A DNA stretch of 64,000 nucleotides from Nocardia ignorata NBRC 108230 (GCF_001612905.1 NZ_BDBI01000026.1:124001-188000), one strand, 5' to 3'; positions 1 through 11,449 are shown, counted from the first letter of the stretch. Numbers and translations: made by a program. Notes: generated from the letters alone by a model not told the origin.

Positions 1-752
1 GGCGAGCCGTCCGGTTCCAGGAAGTAGGCGCGCGCGCCCTCGTCGGTCGCGAGATCCTTGGCCGATTCGGCGATCTGGCCCGCCAGTCGCGGGCTGATCT
101 CGAAACCGCTGTCGGCCAGGTCGATCGCGGGATCGAACAGTTCCTTCCAGGCGGTCATGCCGTGCTCGCGGTGCGCGAGCTCGAGCATCCGCACCACACC
201 GGGCACCCCGATCGAACGGCCACTGGCGCGGGTGTTCGGCGCCGGCTCGGTGCGGTCGGTGTCGCTCACCCAGCGCAGGTAGTTCTCGGTGGCGGCGGCG
301 GGTGCGGTCTCACGCCCGTCGTAGGCCTCGACCGTGCGGGACTTCGCGTCGTAGTGCACGAGGAACGCGCCGCCGCCGATGCCGGAGGCCTGCGGTTCCA
401 CCAGACCGAGCACCGCCTGGGCGGTGACCAGGGCGTCCGTGGCGGTGCCGCCCGCCCGCAGCACCCGGCAGGCGGCCTCGGTGGCGATGGGGTTCGCCGT
501 CGACACCGCATAGGTGCTGGTGCGGACCGGTGACATGTCGCTGCGGTAACCCGAGGCGATCTCGGGGTTGGTGCTCAGATTCTGGGTGGTCGGGCCCGTC
601 GGGGTCGCGGGCGCCGCCGTGATCGGGGTGCCGTTGGGCGGGCTGGTGCACTCCGCCGCCTCGGTGTCGTCTGTCGAACAACCGGCCAGCAGCCCCACCG
701 TGAGCACTGCGGCCGTCGTGGCCCCGATCCACGTCCGTCGCCTTGGCGTCAT
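1..752 (-). CDS. ggt: Gamma-glutamyltransferase, lipoprotein, truncated at window edge
   Basis: Reading the minus strand from the ATG at 752 gives a protein that runs off the left edge of the window, so only about 250 N-terminal residues are present. It begins with a basic signal peptide and a lipobox ending in LLAGC, so it is probably a membrane-anchored lipoprotein. The following sequence (residues about 70-240: STANPIATEAACRVL, ASGIGGGAFLVHYD, DGRETAPAAA, then GVPGVVRMLELAH) matches the large subunit of gamma-glutamyltranspeptidase, the N-terminal-nucleophile enzyme that cleaves glutathione and other gamma-glutamyl amides outside the cytoplasm. The autoprocessing Thr lies beyond the window. 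It is transcribed divergently from the HAD gene, with 75 bp between them. Confidence 0.85.
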   Translation of the reverse strand, partial: MTPRRRTWIGATTAAVLTVGLLAGCSTDDTEAAECTSPPNGTPITAAPATPTGPTTQNLSTNPEIASGYRSDMSPVRTSTYAVSTANPIATEAACRVLRAGGTATDALVTAQAVLGLVEPQASGIGGGAFLVHYDAKSRTVEAYDGRETAPAAATENYLRWVSDTDRTEPAPNTRASGRSIGVPGVVRMLELAHREHGMTAWKELFDPAIDLADSGFEISPRLAGQIAESAKDLATDEGARAYFLEPDGS

Positions 753-827
753 CGTGGCAGCGTAACCCCGAACCGTCGTCGCGCACAGGGATTTCCGGCC
801 GGGCGCGGCAGCGTTACCCTGGCTGAC

Positions 828-1517
828 ATGGCGATCGATGCGGTGCTGTTCGATTTCTCCGGCACGGTGTTCCGGTTGGAGGACGACCCGAGCTGGGCCG
901 ACGTCCTCGTCGGCGACGACGGCACCCCGTTCGACGTGGCGGCCAAGGCCGAGATCCTGCGGCGCATGACGGCACCGGTCGAACAGTTCATGACCTTCGA
1001 CCCGCCCGGCCAGCACGCCTGGGACAACCGCGACCTCGATCCCGTCCTGCACCGCCAGGCCTATCTCGAGGTGCTGCGCGGTTCGGGCGTTCCCGAAGCA
1101 CAGGCCGCCGACCTGTACGGGCGGCTCATCGACCCGCTGGCCTGGACGCCGTACCCCGACACCGGCACCGTGCTGAAAGCTCTTGGCGCCCAGGGCATCC
1201 CCGTGGGCGTGGTGAGCAATATCGCCTTCGACATCCGGCCCGCGTTCGCCACCCAAGGCTGGGACACACTGGTCGGCGCGATGACCCTGTCCTACGAGGT
1301 CGGCGCCATCAAACCCGACGCACGGATCTTCCAGGACGCGATCGACCGCCTCGGTGTCGACCCGAACCGTGTCCTGATGGTCGGTGACAGCGCCGAGGCA
1401 GACGGCGGGGCCACCGCCCTCGGCGCCCGGTTCGCCCTCGTCGACCCGCTTCCGACCGCAGACCGTCCACGCGCCCTGATCGACGCTCTGGCACTGCACG
1501 GGATCGCCACCCAGTAG
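828..1517 (+). CDS. HAD-superfamily hydrolase with variant motif I
   Basis: A 229-residue haloacid dehalogenase-like protein. Motif I is near the N-terminus (VLFDFSGTVF, residues 6-15), motif II includes VGVVSNIAF, motif III is the lysine in GAIKPDARIF, and motif IV is MVGDSAEAD. An alpha-helical cap of about 80 residues sits between motifs I and II, as in subfamily I enzymes. The second acidic residue of motif I, the usual general acid of phosphatases, is Ser here (DFSGT instead of DxDGT). Substrate is unknown and simple phosphatase activity is uncertain. The ATG start follows a short intergenic space shared with the divergent ggt gene. Confidence 0.8.
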   Translation: MAIDAVLFDFSGTVFRLEDDPSWADVLVGDDGTPFDVAAKAEILRRMTAPVEQFMTFDPPGQHAWDNRDLDPVLHRQAYLEVLRGSGVPEAQAADLYGRLIDPLAWTPYPDTGTVLKALGAQGIPVGVVSNIAFDIRPAFATQGWDTLVGAMTLSYEVGAIKPDARIFQDAIDRLGVDPNRVLMVGDSAEADGGATALGARFALVDPLPTADRPRALIDALALHGIATQ

Positions 1518-1603
1518 AGGCTCAGGACGGTCGTGCGAACCACCGACCGCCGGGTCCCTGACCGAACAGGTTCGCCACCGCGCTGCCGATCAGCGGCCTG
1601 CCG

Positions 1604-2014
1604 TCAGCGGCGGCGGGTGAACCAGGTCTTGGCCGACGGGCGCATCAGCAGGACGGCGACGGCGCCCGAGGCGACGATGCCCACCGCGCCCGGCGGAAGG
1701 CCGGTGAGGATGCCGGTGCAGGAGGTGAGTGCGCCGATGGCCGCCAGGGTCACCGCGGCGACGCGCACCCGGTCGCCCGCCCGGCCGAAGAGCACGACCA
1801 ACGGAACCAGGGCGAAGGTCGGGAGGTAGCCGACCACCACGCCGAGTGGGCTCTGCTTGCCCAGTGCGGCGCCGATCACGATCAGCACCACGCCGACCGC
1901 CGCGGAGACCAGGGCGATCAAGCGCGCGCCGCGCACCGTGGCGGGCATCAGCCACGACGGGGTCGCCTCGTCGTCCAGGTCGTCGTAGGGGTGCAGGGCG
2001 GGGGCGTCGGTCAT
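1604..2014 (-). CDS. Small integral membrane protein, unknown function
   Basis: A 136-residue protein with a polar N-terminus (PYDDLDDEATPSW) and about four hydrophobic segments (around residues 30-52, 60-77, 86-104 and 106-125), ending in a basic tail SAKTWFTRRR that suggests a cytoplasmic C-terminus. I recognise no catalytic motif or family. The gene is convergent with the HAD gene and divergent from uvrC. Similar short four-helix proteins are common next to housekeeping genes in Nocardia and Rhodococcus. Confidence 0.65.
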   Translation of the reverse strand: MTDAPALHPYDDLDDEATPSWLMPATVRGARLIALVSAAVGVVLIVIGAALGKQSPLGVVVGYLPTFALVPLVVLFGRAGDRVRVAAVTLAAIGALTSCTGILTGLPPGAVGIVASGAVAVLLMRPSAKTWFTRRR

Positions 2015-2150
2015 CGGGGGTCCTTTCCGGCGGCAAGCCGAACATCAACGCTACACACCGGCCTCCGGCGCCGGACCCGACGGTTCGCCCTCGGCCGTCC
2101 CACCCAGCACGGGCGGCGGGATTGTCGGTAGGCCTCGCTACCCTGGATAC

Positions 2151-4154
2151 GTGGCAGATCCCGCGACATACCGGCCGGCGCCGGGCACGATTCCCGTCGA
2201 ACCCGGTGTGTACAAATTCCGGGACGCCTACGGGCGGGTGATCTATGTCGGTAAGGCCAAGAGCCTGCGCAGCCGGTTGAACTCCTACTTCGCCGACGTG
2301 GCGTCACTGCATCCGCGCACCAGGCAGATGGTGACAACGGCCGCGAGCGTGGAGTGGACCGTGGTGTCCACCGAGGTCGAGGCGCTACAGCTCGAATACA
2401 ACTGGATCAAGGAATTCGATCCGCGCTTCAATGTGCGCTACCGCGACGACAAGTCCTACCCGGTGCTCGCGGTGACCCTCAACGAGGAATATCCGCGGCT
2501 CTTCGTCTACCGGGGCGCCCGCAAGAAGGGCGTGCGCTACTTCGGCCCCTACGCCCACGCCTGGGCCATCCGCGAAACTCTCGACCTGCTGCTGCGGGTG
2601 TTCCCCGCGCGCACCTGTTCCAACGGAGTCTTCAAGCGGCACAACCAGATCGGGCGCCCCTGCCTGCTCGGCTACATCGACAAGTGCTCGGCGCCGTGCG
2701 TCGGCCGGGTCAGCGCCGACGAGCACCGCCACATCGTCGACGACTTCTGCGACTTCCTGTCCGGCAAGACCGACAAGATGGTCCGCGCCATCGAACGCCG
2801 CATGCACGAGGCCGCCGACGACCTCGACTTCGAGACCGCCGCCCGCCTGCGCGACGACGTGCAGGCCCTGCGCCGGGCACTCGAGAAGCAGGCGGTGGTG
2901 CTCGGCACCGGCACCGACGCCGATGTGATCGCCTTCGCCACCGACGAACTCGAGGCCGCCGTGCAGATCTTCCACGTGCGCGACGGGCGCGTGCGTGGTC
3001 AGCGCGGCTGGGTGGTCGACAAATCCGGCGACGCGCTCGACATCGCCGAATCCGGCACCGAACTGGCCGCCCTCGTCGAACAGTTCCTCACCCAGTTCTA
3101 CGGCGAGCAGGCCGCCATGGCCGACCAGATTGTGGAACCGGAGGCGGCGAACGTCGTGCCGCGCGAGGTGCTCGTACCCGTACTGCCCGCCGACGCCCCC
3201 GAAATTCAGGCGTGGTTGAGCAAACTGCGCGGTTCGGCGGTGTCGCTGCGCATCCCGCAGCGCGGTGACAAGAAGGCGCTCGCCGAAACCGTGCAGCGCA
3301 ACGCGGGTGAGGCGCTGGCCCAGCACAAGCTCAAGCGCGCGGGCGACCTCACGTCGAGATCGCAAGCGCTGCAAGACATTCAGGACGCACTCGAACTCGA
3401 CAGTGCCCCGCTGCGCATCGAATGCGTCGATATCAGCCATGTGCAGGGCACCGACGTGGTCGCCTCGCTTGTGGTGTTCGAGGACGGCCTGGCCCGCAAA
3501 TCCGAGTACCGCCACTTCGCGATCAAGGAGGCCGCGGGCGGCGGACGCTCCGACGACGTCGCCAGCATCGCCGAGGTGACCCGTCGCCGCTTCGCCCGGC
3601 TGGCGCGCGAACGCCAGCAGCCCGTCGACCTGCCGGCGGAACTCGCCGCCGACGACACCGACGAGCCCGGCTCACGCCCCGGCATCGATCCCACGACCGG
3701 CAAACCGCGCCGCTTCGCCTACCCGCCCAACCTCTACGTCGTCGACGGCGGCGCACCACAGGTCGCCGCCGCCGCGGAGGTGCTCGACGAACTCGGCATC
3801 ACCGATGTGGCGGTGATCGGCCTGGCCAAACGCCTGGAAGAGGTGTGGGTACCCGGCGAACCGGATCCCGTCATCATGCCGAGGACGAGCGAGGCGCTCT
3901 TCCTGCTGCAGCGTGTGCGCGACGAGGCGCACCGCTTCGCCATCAACTTCCACCGCAGCAAGCGCTCCCGCCGGATGACGGCATCGGCGCTCGACTCGGT
4001 ACGCGGGCTCGGCGAGACACGACGCGCCGCCCTGGTCACCCATTTCGGTTCGGTCGCGCGGATCAAGGACGCGACGGTCGACGAGATCACCGCGGTGCCC
4101 GGTATCGGCGTTTCCACGGCCAAAGCGGTACTCGAGGCACTCAACAGCACGTAG
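2151..4154 (+). CDS. uvrC: Excinuclease ABC subunit C
   Basis: UvrC (667 residues) makes both incisions of nucleotide excision repair after UvrA/UvrB have located the lesion. The GIY-YIG nuclease domain is N-terminal (GVYKFRDAYGRVIYVGKAKSL, from about residue 20). A UVR helical hairpin that binds UvrB follows (around residues 205-245, DLDFETAARLRDDV). The RNase H-like 5' nuclease domain carries IECVDISHVQG near residue 424, and tandem helix-hairpin-helix motifs (GLGETRRAALVTHFGS and VPGIGVSTAKAV) close the protein. The GTG start is supported by the family N-terminus MADPATYRP. It leads the rapZ-yvcK-whiA series, as in Mycobacterium (Rv1420-Rv1423). Confidence 0.97.
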   Translation: MADPATYRPAPGTIPVEPGVYKFRDAYGRVIYVGKAKSLRSRLNSYFADVASLHPRTRQMVTTAASVEWTVVSTEVEALQLEYNWIKEFDPRFNVRYRDDKSYPVLAVTLNEEYPRLFVYRGARKKGVRYFGPYAHAWAIRETLDLLLRVFPARTCSNGVFKRHNQIGRPCLLGYIDKCSAPCVGRVSADEHRHIVDDFCDFLSGKTDKMVRAIERRMHEAADDLDFETAARLRDDVQALRRALEKQAVVLGTGTDADVIAFATDELEAAVQIFHVRDGRVRGQRGWVVDKSGDALDIAESGTELAALVEQFLTQFYGEQAAMADQIVEPEAANVVPREVLVPVLPADAPEIQAWLSKLRGSAVSLRIPQRGDKKALAETVQRNAGEALAQHKLKRAGDLTSRSQALQDIQDALELDSAPLRIECVDISHVQGTDVVASLVVFEDGLARKSEYRHFAIKEAAGGGRSDDVASIAEVTRRRFARLARERQQPVDLPAELAADDTDEPGSRPGIDPTTGKPRRFAYPPNLYVVDGGAPQVAAAAEVLDELGITDVAVIGLAKRLEEVWVPGEPDPVIMPRTSEALFLLQRVRDEAHRFAINFHRSKRSRRMTASALDSVRGLGETRRAALVTHFGSVARIKDATVDEITAVPGIGVSTAKAVLEALNST

Positions 4155-4260
4155 CGATCAGCGAGACGCAAGATTGCGAGTGCCGTACGTTGTGTCTGCG
4201 CCCGATACCCGAACCGGTGCGGAATGATCGAAAGGCACCCAGAAACGGATCCGGTAGGAC

Positions 4261-5217
4261 ATGACAAGCGTCGAATCGAACAACAAGGCGGGGGCGGCAC
4301 CGGACAACGCCGGGACAGTCACCGACACACAGCAGCCAGTAGAAGTGGTCATCGTTACCGGCTTGTCCGGCGCGGGCCGCGGCACTGCCGCGCGCGTCCT
4401 GGAGGATCTCGGCTGGTACGTCACCGACAATCTGCCACCGGAACTGATCGGCCGCATGGTCGAACTCGGTGCCGCCGCCGACCCGCCGATCCGGCGGCTC
4501 GCGCTGGTCATGGACGTGCGGAGCCGGTTCTTCACCGGTGACCTCTCCGGCGTGACCGAACAGTTGCGCGCGGCGGGCATCCGTACGCGGGTGCTGTTCC
4601 TGGAGGCCTCCGACGACGTGCTGATCCGGCGTTTCGGCTTCGCCAGGCGCAGGCATCCGCTGCAGAGCGACAGCCCCGACGGCACCCTCTCGGCGGGCAT
4701 CACCGCCGAACGGGTGCGCCTGTCGGCCGTGAAGGCCGCCGCCGATGTCGTCATCGACACCACCGAGCTGTCGATCCACCAGCTGCATCGCAAGCTGGAA
4801 GAGGTGTACGGCGCGGGCGTGCCCGCCGCGCTGCAGCTCACTGTGCAGTCCTTCGGTTTCAAGTACGGTGTGCCACTCGACGCCGACACGGTGTTGGATG
4901 TGCGTTTCCTGCCGAATCCGCATTGGATTCCCGAGTTGCGGGAACACACGGGCCAGGAATCGGTGGTCAGCGACTATGTGTTGTCGCAGCCGGGCGCGCA
5001 GGACTACCTGCGCACCTGCCACCACCTGGTCGACCTGACCACGACCGGATACCGGCAAGAGGGGAAGCGATACATGACGGTGGCAGTGGGGTGCACCGGC
5101 GGGAAACACCGCAGCGTCGCGATCGCCGAGGCGCTCGGCGAACGCATCGGTGCCGACACCGGCCCCGCGGCGGTCGACGTCGTGCGCGTGGTGCATCGGG
5201 ACCTGGGGCGCGAATGA
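4261..5217 (+). CDS. rapZ: RNase adaptor/nucleotide-binding protein RapZ (YvcJ family)
   Basis: A 318-residue P-loop protein of the RapZ/YvcJ family. The Walker A region reads VTGLSGAGRGTAARVLEDLG (residues about 31-50), with Arg replacing the usual Lys, a form common in actinobacterial members. The conserved segments DNLPPELI, GFKYGVPLDAD, DVRFLPNPHW and VGCTGGKHRSVAIAE mark the C-terminal domain. In Enterobacteria RapZ controls GlmS synthesis through small RNAs; the actinobacterial role is not established. The stop codon overlaps the yvcK start by ATGA, implying translational coupling. Confidence 0.93.
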   Translation: MTSVESNNKAGAAPDNAGTVTDTQQPVEVVIVTGLSGAGRGTAARVLEDLGWYVTDNLPPELIGRMVELGAAADPPIRRLALVMDVRSRFFTGDLSGVTEQLRAAGIRTRVLFLEASDDVLIRRFGFARRRHPLQSDSPDGTLSAGITAERVRLSAVKAAADVVIDTTELSIHQLHRKLEEVYGAGVPAALQLTVQSFGFKYGVPLDADTVLDVRFLPNPHWIPELREHTGQESVVSDYVLSQPGAQDYLRTCHHLVDLTTTGYRQEGKRYMTVAVGCTGGKHRSVAIAEALGERIGADTGPAAVDVVRVVHRDLGRE

Positions 5218-6278
5218 GTGGATGGGAAGCCGACCCAGCCGTCGTCGCGCTGGGCGGTGGTCACGGCCTGTACGCGACACTCACCGCGGTGCGCAGGCTG
5301 ACCAGACGGATCACCGCCGTGGTCACGGTCGCCGACGACGGCGGTTCATCCGGACGCCTGCGTGCCGAACTCGGCATGCTCCCGCCCGGTGACCTGCGGA
5401 TGGCGCTCGCCGCGCTGGCCGAGGACGCCGACGGCATCTGGACGACCACCGTGCAGCACCGCTTCGGCGGATCCGGCGCGCTCGCCGGGCACTCGCTCGG
5501 CAACCTGCTGCTCGCCGGGCTCACCGACATCCTCGGCGACCCGGTCGCGGCGCTCGACGAGGTGGGCAGGCTGCTGCGCATCACGGGCCGGGTGCTGCCG
5601 ATGTCGCCGATCCCGCTCGACATCGAGGCGGAAGTATCGGGGCTGGAAGCGGATCCGCGAGTCGGCCGGTGTGTACGCGGTCAGGTCGCGGTGGCGACCA
5701 CACCGGGTAAGGTCCGCCGGGTGCGGCTGATTCCCTCGGATCCACCCGCCGGCCCGGCGGCCGTGTCGGCGATCGAACACGCGGATGTCGTTGTGCTCGG
5801 GCCGGGTTCGTGGTTCACCAGTGTGATCCCGCACGTGCTCGTCCCCGGTCTGCGCGACGCACTGGTCCGCACCAGGGCGCGTAAGGTACTCGTGCTGAAT
5901 CTGGCCGCGGAGCCGGGGGAGACGGCCGGCTTTTCCGCCGAGCGTCATCTCCATGTATTGTCCCAGCACGCACCGGGTTTCGCGGTCGACGATGTGCTCG
6001 TCGACTCGGCATCGGTGCCCGAGGGGCGGCAGCGGGAACATGTGTCAAGAGCCGCCGAACAGTTGCGCGCACGGGTAACGTTCTGCGATGTGGCCGAGCC
6101 GGGAACGGATCGGCATCATCCCGGAAAACTAGCCGCCGCACTGGATCAGCTGATTCGGTCGCCGCGGTCGCAACTGGCTGGGCTTCGAGTCGAGAGACAG
6201 CACAGTGCCACGGATGTGCACAGTGTTGCAGATGAGCGTTCGGGGTCGGTGGGAAAGGAGCGCGTCTCGTGGCGATGA
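5214..6278 (+). CDS. yvcK: Gluconeogenesis factor YvcK/CofD-like protein
   Basis: A 354-residue CofD-like UPF0052 protein that begins in the ATGA overlap with rapZ. The N-terminus (VVALGGGHGLYATLTAVRR) and VADDGGSSGRLRAELGMLPPGDLRM are the UDP-sugar-binding signature of YvcK, and GHSLGNLLLAGL and VVLGPGSWFTSVIPHVLVPG are also typical. Homologues bind UDP-GlcNAc and affect gluconeogenic growth and cell-wall precursor supply; in mycobacteria (CuvA) the protein acts at the pole. The longer reading frame upstream lies inside rapZ and is not used. The last 10 bp overlap whiA. Confidence 0.93.
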   Translation: MSGWEADPAVVALGGGHGLYATLTAVRRLTRRITAVVTVADDGGSSGRLRAELGMLPPGDLRMALAALAEDADGIWTTTVQHRFGGSGALAGHSLGNLLLAGLTDILGDPVAALDEVGRLLRITGRVLPMSPIPLDIEAEVSGLEADPRVGRCVRGQVAVATTPGKVRRVRLIPSDPPAGPAAVSAIEHADVVVLGPGSWFTSVIPHVLVPGLRDALVRTRARKVLVLNLAAEPGETAGFSAERHLHVLSQHAPGFAVDDVLVDSASVPEGRQREHVSRAAEQLRARVTFCDVAEPGTDRHHPGKLAAALDQLIRSPRSQLAGLRVERQHSATDVHSVADERSGSVGKERVSWR

Positions 6279-7252
6279 CAGCCGAGGTGAAGGACGAGCT
6301 GAGCAGGCTCGTGGTGTCGCAGGTCAGCTCGCGCAAGGCGGAATTGTCGGCGTTGCTGCGATTCGCGGGCGGTCTGCACATCGTCGGGGGCCGGGTGATC
6401 GTGGAAGCCGAGGTGGACATGGGGTCCATCGCCCGCAGGCTGCGCCGCGAGATCTTCGAGTTGTACGGCTACGGCTCCGATGTGCACGTGCTCGGCGCGG
6501 GTGGCTTACGCAAGACCTCCCGCTACGTGGTCCGGGTTTCCAAGGAGGGCGAGGCGCTGGCCCGCCAGACCGGGCTGCTCGACGTGCGCGGCAGGCCGGT
6601 GCGCGGATTGCCCGCCCAGGTGGTCGGCGGCAGCATCGGTGACGCCGAAGCCGCGTGGCGCGGTGCTTTTCTCGCGCACGGTTCGCTCACCGAGCCGGGC
6701 CGCTCCTCCGCGCTCGAGGTGAGCTGCCCTGGACCGGAGGCGGCGCTGGCGCTGGTCGGCGCGGCGCGGCGGCTCGGGATCACCGCCAAGGCCCGTGAGG
6801 TTCGCGGCACCGACCGGGTGGTGGTGCGTGACGGCGAGGCGATCGGCGCGCTGCTCACCCGCATGGGTGCCCAGGACACCAGGCTCACCTGGGAGGAGCG
6901 CCGCATGCGCCGCGAGGTTCGCGCGACGGCCAACCGGCTGGCCAACTTCGACGACGCCAACCTGCGCCGTTCGGCCCGCGCGGCCGTCGCGGCGGCGGCG
7001 CGGGTGGAGCGCGCGCTGGAGATCCTCGCCGACGACGTGCCCGACCACTTGGCCGCCGCGGGCAAGCTGCGCGTGCAGCACCGGCAGGCCTCGCTCGAGG
7101 AACTGGGTCAGCTCGCCGAGCCGCCGATGACGAAAGACGCTGTCGCGGGCCGCATCCGGCGCCTGCTGTCGATGGCCGACCGGCGCGCCAAGGACCTCGG
7201 CATCCCCGATACCGAGTCGGCGGTGACGGCCGAACTTCTCGACGACGCCTGA
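6269..7252 (+). CDS. whiA: DNA-binding protein WhiA
   Basis: WhiA (327 residues) combines an N-terminal degenerate LAGLIDADG homing-endonuclease-like domain (ELSALLRFAGGLHIVGGRVI, residues about 24-43) with a C-terminal helix-turn-helix (around residues 270-315, LEELGQLAEPPMTKDAVAGR and RIRRLL). In Streptomyces it works with WhiB to switch on sporulation and division genes; non-sporulating Actinobacteria keep it as a division-linked regulator. The GTG start at 6269 has a strong AAAGGAG site at 6254-6260. The preceding yvcK stop lies within the first codons, so translation is probably coupled. Confidence 0.95.
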   Translation: MAMTAEVKDELSRLVVSQVSSRKAELSALLRFAGGLHIVGGRVIVEAEVDMGSIARRLRREIFELYGYGSDVHVLGAGGLRKTSRYVVRVSKEGEALARQTGLLDVRGRPVRGLPAQVVGGSIGDAEAAWRGAFLAHGSLTEPGRSSALEVSCPGPEAALALVGAARRLGITAKAREVRGTDRVVVRDGEAIGALLTRMGAQDTRLTWEERRMRREVRATANRLANFDDANLRRSARAAVAAAARVERALEILADDVPDHLAAAGKLRVQHRQASLEELGQLAEPPMTKDAVAGRIRRLLSMADRRAKDLGIPDTESAVTAELLDDA

Positions 7253-7290
7253 GGATTCGCGCCACGCCGTTGTGGCGTATCCGACGTTTA

Positions 7291-7327
7291 GGGCATAGCG
7301 GTCATGTGCGATCGCTATGCCCTTTAC
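7291..7327 (+). terminator. Terminator-like hairpin after whiA
   Basis: A perfect 10-bp stem (GGGCATAGCG at 7291-7300 with CGCTATGCCC at 7313-7322) surrounds a 12-nt loop and is followed by a short T-rich stretch (TTTACT). It lies 38 bp after the whiA stop and ends the uvrC-rapZ-yvcK-whiA series before the gap promoter region. It is inferred from symmetry only. Confidence 0.65.
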
Positions 7328-7453
7328 TCTGTGCATTCCAGGTGCTCAGGGGCGCGCGACTCACAAACCGCAGGTGGCTGTCGGTGGGGTTGGGTCGGCT
7401 ACTACTGTGGTCATCGTCGGAATGAATCCGCTTGAAAGCTGAGGAGCGATAAC

Positions 7454-8470
<1,017 letters not shown>

Positions 8471-8475
8471 ACGCG

Positions 8476-9690
<1,215 letters not shown>

Positions 9691-9693
9691 GCG

Positions 9694-10482
9694 ATGGCAG
9701 CACGTAAGCCGCTCATCGCGGGCAACTGGAAGATGAACCTCAACCACCTCGAGGCCATCGCACTGGTGCAGAAGGTGGCGTTCGCGCTGCCGGAGAAGTA
9801 CTTCGCGAAGGTCGACGTGGCGGTCATCCCGCCGTTCACCGACATCCGCAGCGTGCAGTCGATCGTCGACGGCGACAAGCTGCTGCTCACCTATGGTGCG
9901 CAGGACGTGTCGGTGCACGATTCAGGTGCCTACACCGGTGAGATCAGCGGGTCCATGCTGGCCAAGCTGGGCTGCACCTTCGTGGTGGTCGGGCATTCGG
10001 AGCGGCGCCAGTACCACACCGAGGACGACGCCACGGTGCTGGCCAAGGCCAAGCAGGCGCTGAAGAACGACCTCACCCCGATCGTCTGCATCGGCGAGGG
10101 GCTCGGTGTTCGCGAGGCGGGCACGCACGTCGAGTTCAACCTCGAGCAGCTGCGTGGTTCGCTGAAAGGCCTGACCGCCGAGGAGATCTCGAAGGTCGTC
10201 ATCGCCTACGAACCGGTGTGGGCCATCGGCACCGGCAAGGTGGCTTCGGCGGCCGACGCGCAGGAAGTGTGCGGTGCGATCCGCGGCGAGCTGGAGAAGC
10301 TGGCCTCCCCGGAGGTCGCCGCCGGTGTCCGTGTGCTCTACGGCGGGTCGGTGAACGCCAAGAACATCGGCGAACTGATCGGTCAGCCGGATATCGACGG
10401 CGCCCTCGTCGGCGGTGCCTCGCTCAAGGGTGACGAGTTCGCCACCCTGTCCGCGATCGCAGCCGGTGGTCCGCTGCCCTGA
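9694..10482 (+). CDS. tpiA: Triosephosphate isomerase
   Basis: A 262-residue TIM-barrel enzyme that interconverts dihydroxyacetone phosphate and glyceraldehyde-3-phosphate. It starts MAARKPLIAGNWKMN, with substrate-binding Asn and Lys, carries the electrophilic His in VVVGHSERRQY and the catalytic Glu in VIAYEPVWAIGTGK (loop 6 follows), and has the phosphate-gripping VLYGGSVNAKN near the C-terminus. It is the last gene of the gap-pgk-tpiA operon and is followed by a strong hairpin. Confidence 0.98.
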   Translation: MAARKPLIAGNWKMNLNHLEAIALVQKVAFALPEKYFAKVDVAVIPPFTDIRSVQSIVDGDKLLLTYGAQDVSVHDSGAYTGEISGSMLAKLGCTFVVVGHSERRQYHTEDDATVLAKAKQALKNDLTPIVCIGEGLGVREAGTHVEFNLEQLRGSLKGLTAEEISKVVIAYEPVWAIGTGKVASAADAQEVCGAIRGELEKLASPEVAAGVRVLYGGSVNAKNIGELIGQPDIDGALVGGASLKGDEFATLSAIAAGGPLP

Positions 10483-10499
10483 CCTGTTCTGCTGTGCCG

Positions 10500-10536
10500 A
10501 AGGGCCGGAATCCGTGGAAAACGGGTTCCGGCCCTT
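10500..10536. terminator. Bidirectional terminator between tpiA and META lipoprotein gene
   Basis: AAGGGCCGGAA (10500-10510) pairs perfectly with TTCCGGCCCTT (10526-10536) around a 15-nt loop. It is symmetric between two convergent genes, so it can end transcription from both sides. Confidence 0.8.
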
Positions 10537-10539
10537 TCG

Positions 10540-11325
10540 CTACTGCTGGGCGCGCAGTTCCAGGCCCGTACCGTTGGCGTTGCGCAGGGTGAGAGTGTCG
10601 GCGTCGATGGTGGCCTCGGTGTGACCGTCGAGGACGCCCAGGACGTGCCGTTCGACCTCCATCACCTCCGGCGTGCACATCATCTTCGTGGTGGCCACCT
10701 CGAAGCTCACCTCGTCGCCGGGGCTGAGCTGCGCGGTGCCGGTCAGGCGATTGCATCCGGCGGTGCCGCTGACCTGACCGTCGGCGGTGATCATGAGGGT
10801 GGGTCGGGCCTCGTCGAGCGCGGCCGAACGGATCTTGGCGTCCGGGGTGAGCAGGGTGGTCGCGATCCAGGTGGTCCCGGTCAGCGGTTTGTCCGGGGTG
10901 ACGATCTTCTTGTCGGTGAGGTGAACGGTGACGTCCTTGCCGGTGAGGGTCAGATCGTCGCCGTCGAGCCGCCAGGTGGGGCTCGCCTCGAGGAACGAGT
11001 TCTGCCAGGCGTCGGCCTGGCCGCGTTCGCCGGGACAGCCCATCAGGGTGCCGGCGAGCCGGGAGGTGCGCAGCACGTTGTCGCTCAAATCGACGGTGCC
11101 GCTGCTGGTATTGCACCCGGAGTTCGCGGTGATCCGCCCGTTGTCGAAGGTGAGCGTCATCGGACCACCGCCGGGGATCGCCCCGCCCTCCACCCGCGTC
11201 GACAGGTAGGTGTGTCCCATCGGCGTCGGCTTCGGTGGCGCGTCACCCGAGTCACCGGACGAACAGGCGCCTGCCGCGACGGCGAGCACACACAGAGCGG
11301 CGAGGCGGAGCGGAAATCCCGGCAT
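10540..11325 (-). CDS. Lipoprotein with two META domains
   Basis: A 261-residue exported protein. The signal peptide ends in AVAAGACSSG, a loose lipobox whose Cys would carry the lipid. Two copies of the META/HslJ-like fold follow: one with ITANSGCNTSSGTV and GCPGERGQADAWQNSF, and one with TGTTWIATTL, VSGTAGCNRLTGTAQL and MMCTPEVMEVER. The Gly-Cys-Asn motif followed later by a second Cys is typical of META domains. HslJ in E. coli is linked to novobiocin resistance; no function is known for nocardial members. It is divergent from the MFS gene. Confidence 0.8.
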   Translation of the reverse strand: MPGFPLRLAALCVLAVAAGACSSGDSGDAPPKPTPMGHTYLSTRVEGGAIPGGGPMTLTFDNGRITANSGCNTSSGTVDLSDNVLRTSRLAGTLMGCPGERGQADAWQNSFLEASPTWRLDGDDLTLTGKDVTVHLTDKKIVTPDKPLTGTTWIATTLLTPDAKIRSAALDEARPTLMITADGQVSGTAGCNRLTGTAQLSPGDEVSFEVATTKMMCTPEVMEVERHVLGVLDGHTEATIDADTLTLRNANGTGLELRAQQ

Positions 11326-11449
11326 CGGCCCATCGTACGTCCGCCCGGCGACAGCAGATCAAGATCACCACGCGCTGGTGGCGTTCGGTTCTCGGCCGAT
11401 GCCGCCACCCCAGCGTGGTGAGCGTGCGTCCAGCCGGGGGGCCGGGGAT

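Noticed and set aside
4356..4382. RapZ Walker A change as evidence of loss of function
   Set aside because: GxGRGT in place of GKS/T is common in actinobacterial RapZ proteins, so it is a lineage feature, not a defect.
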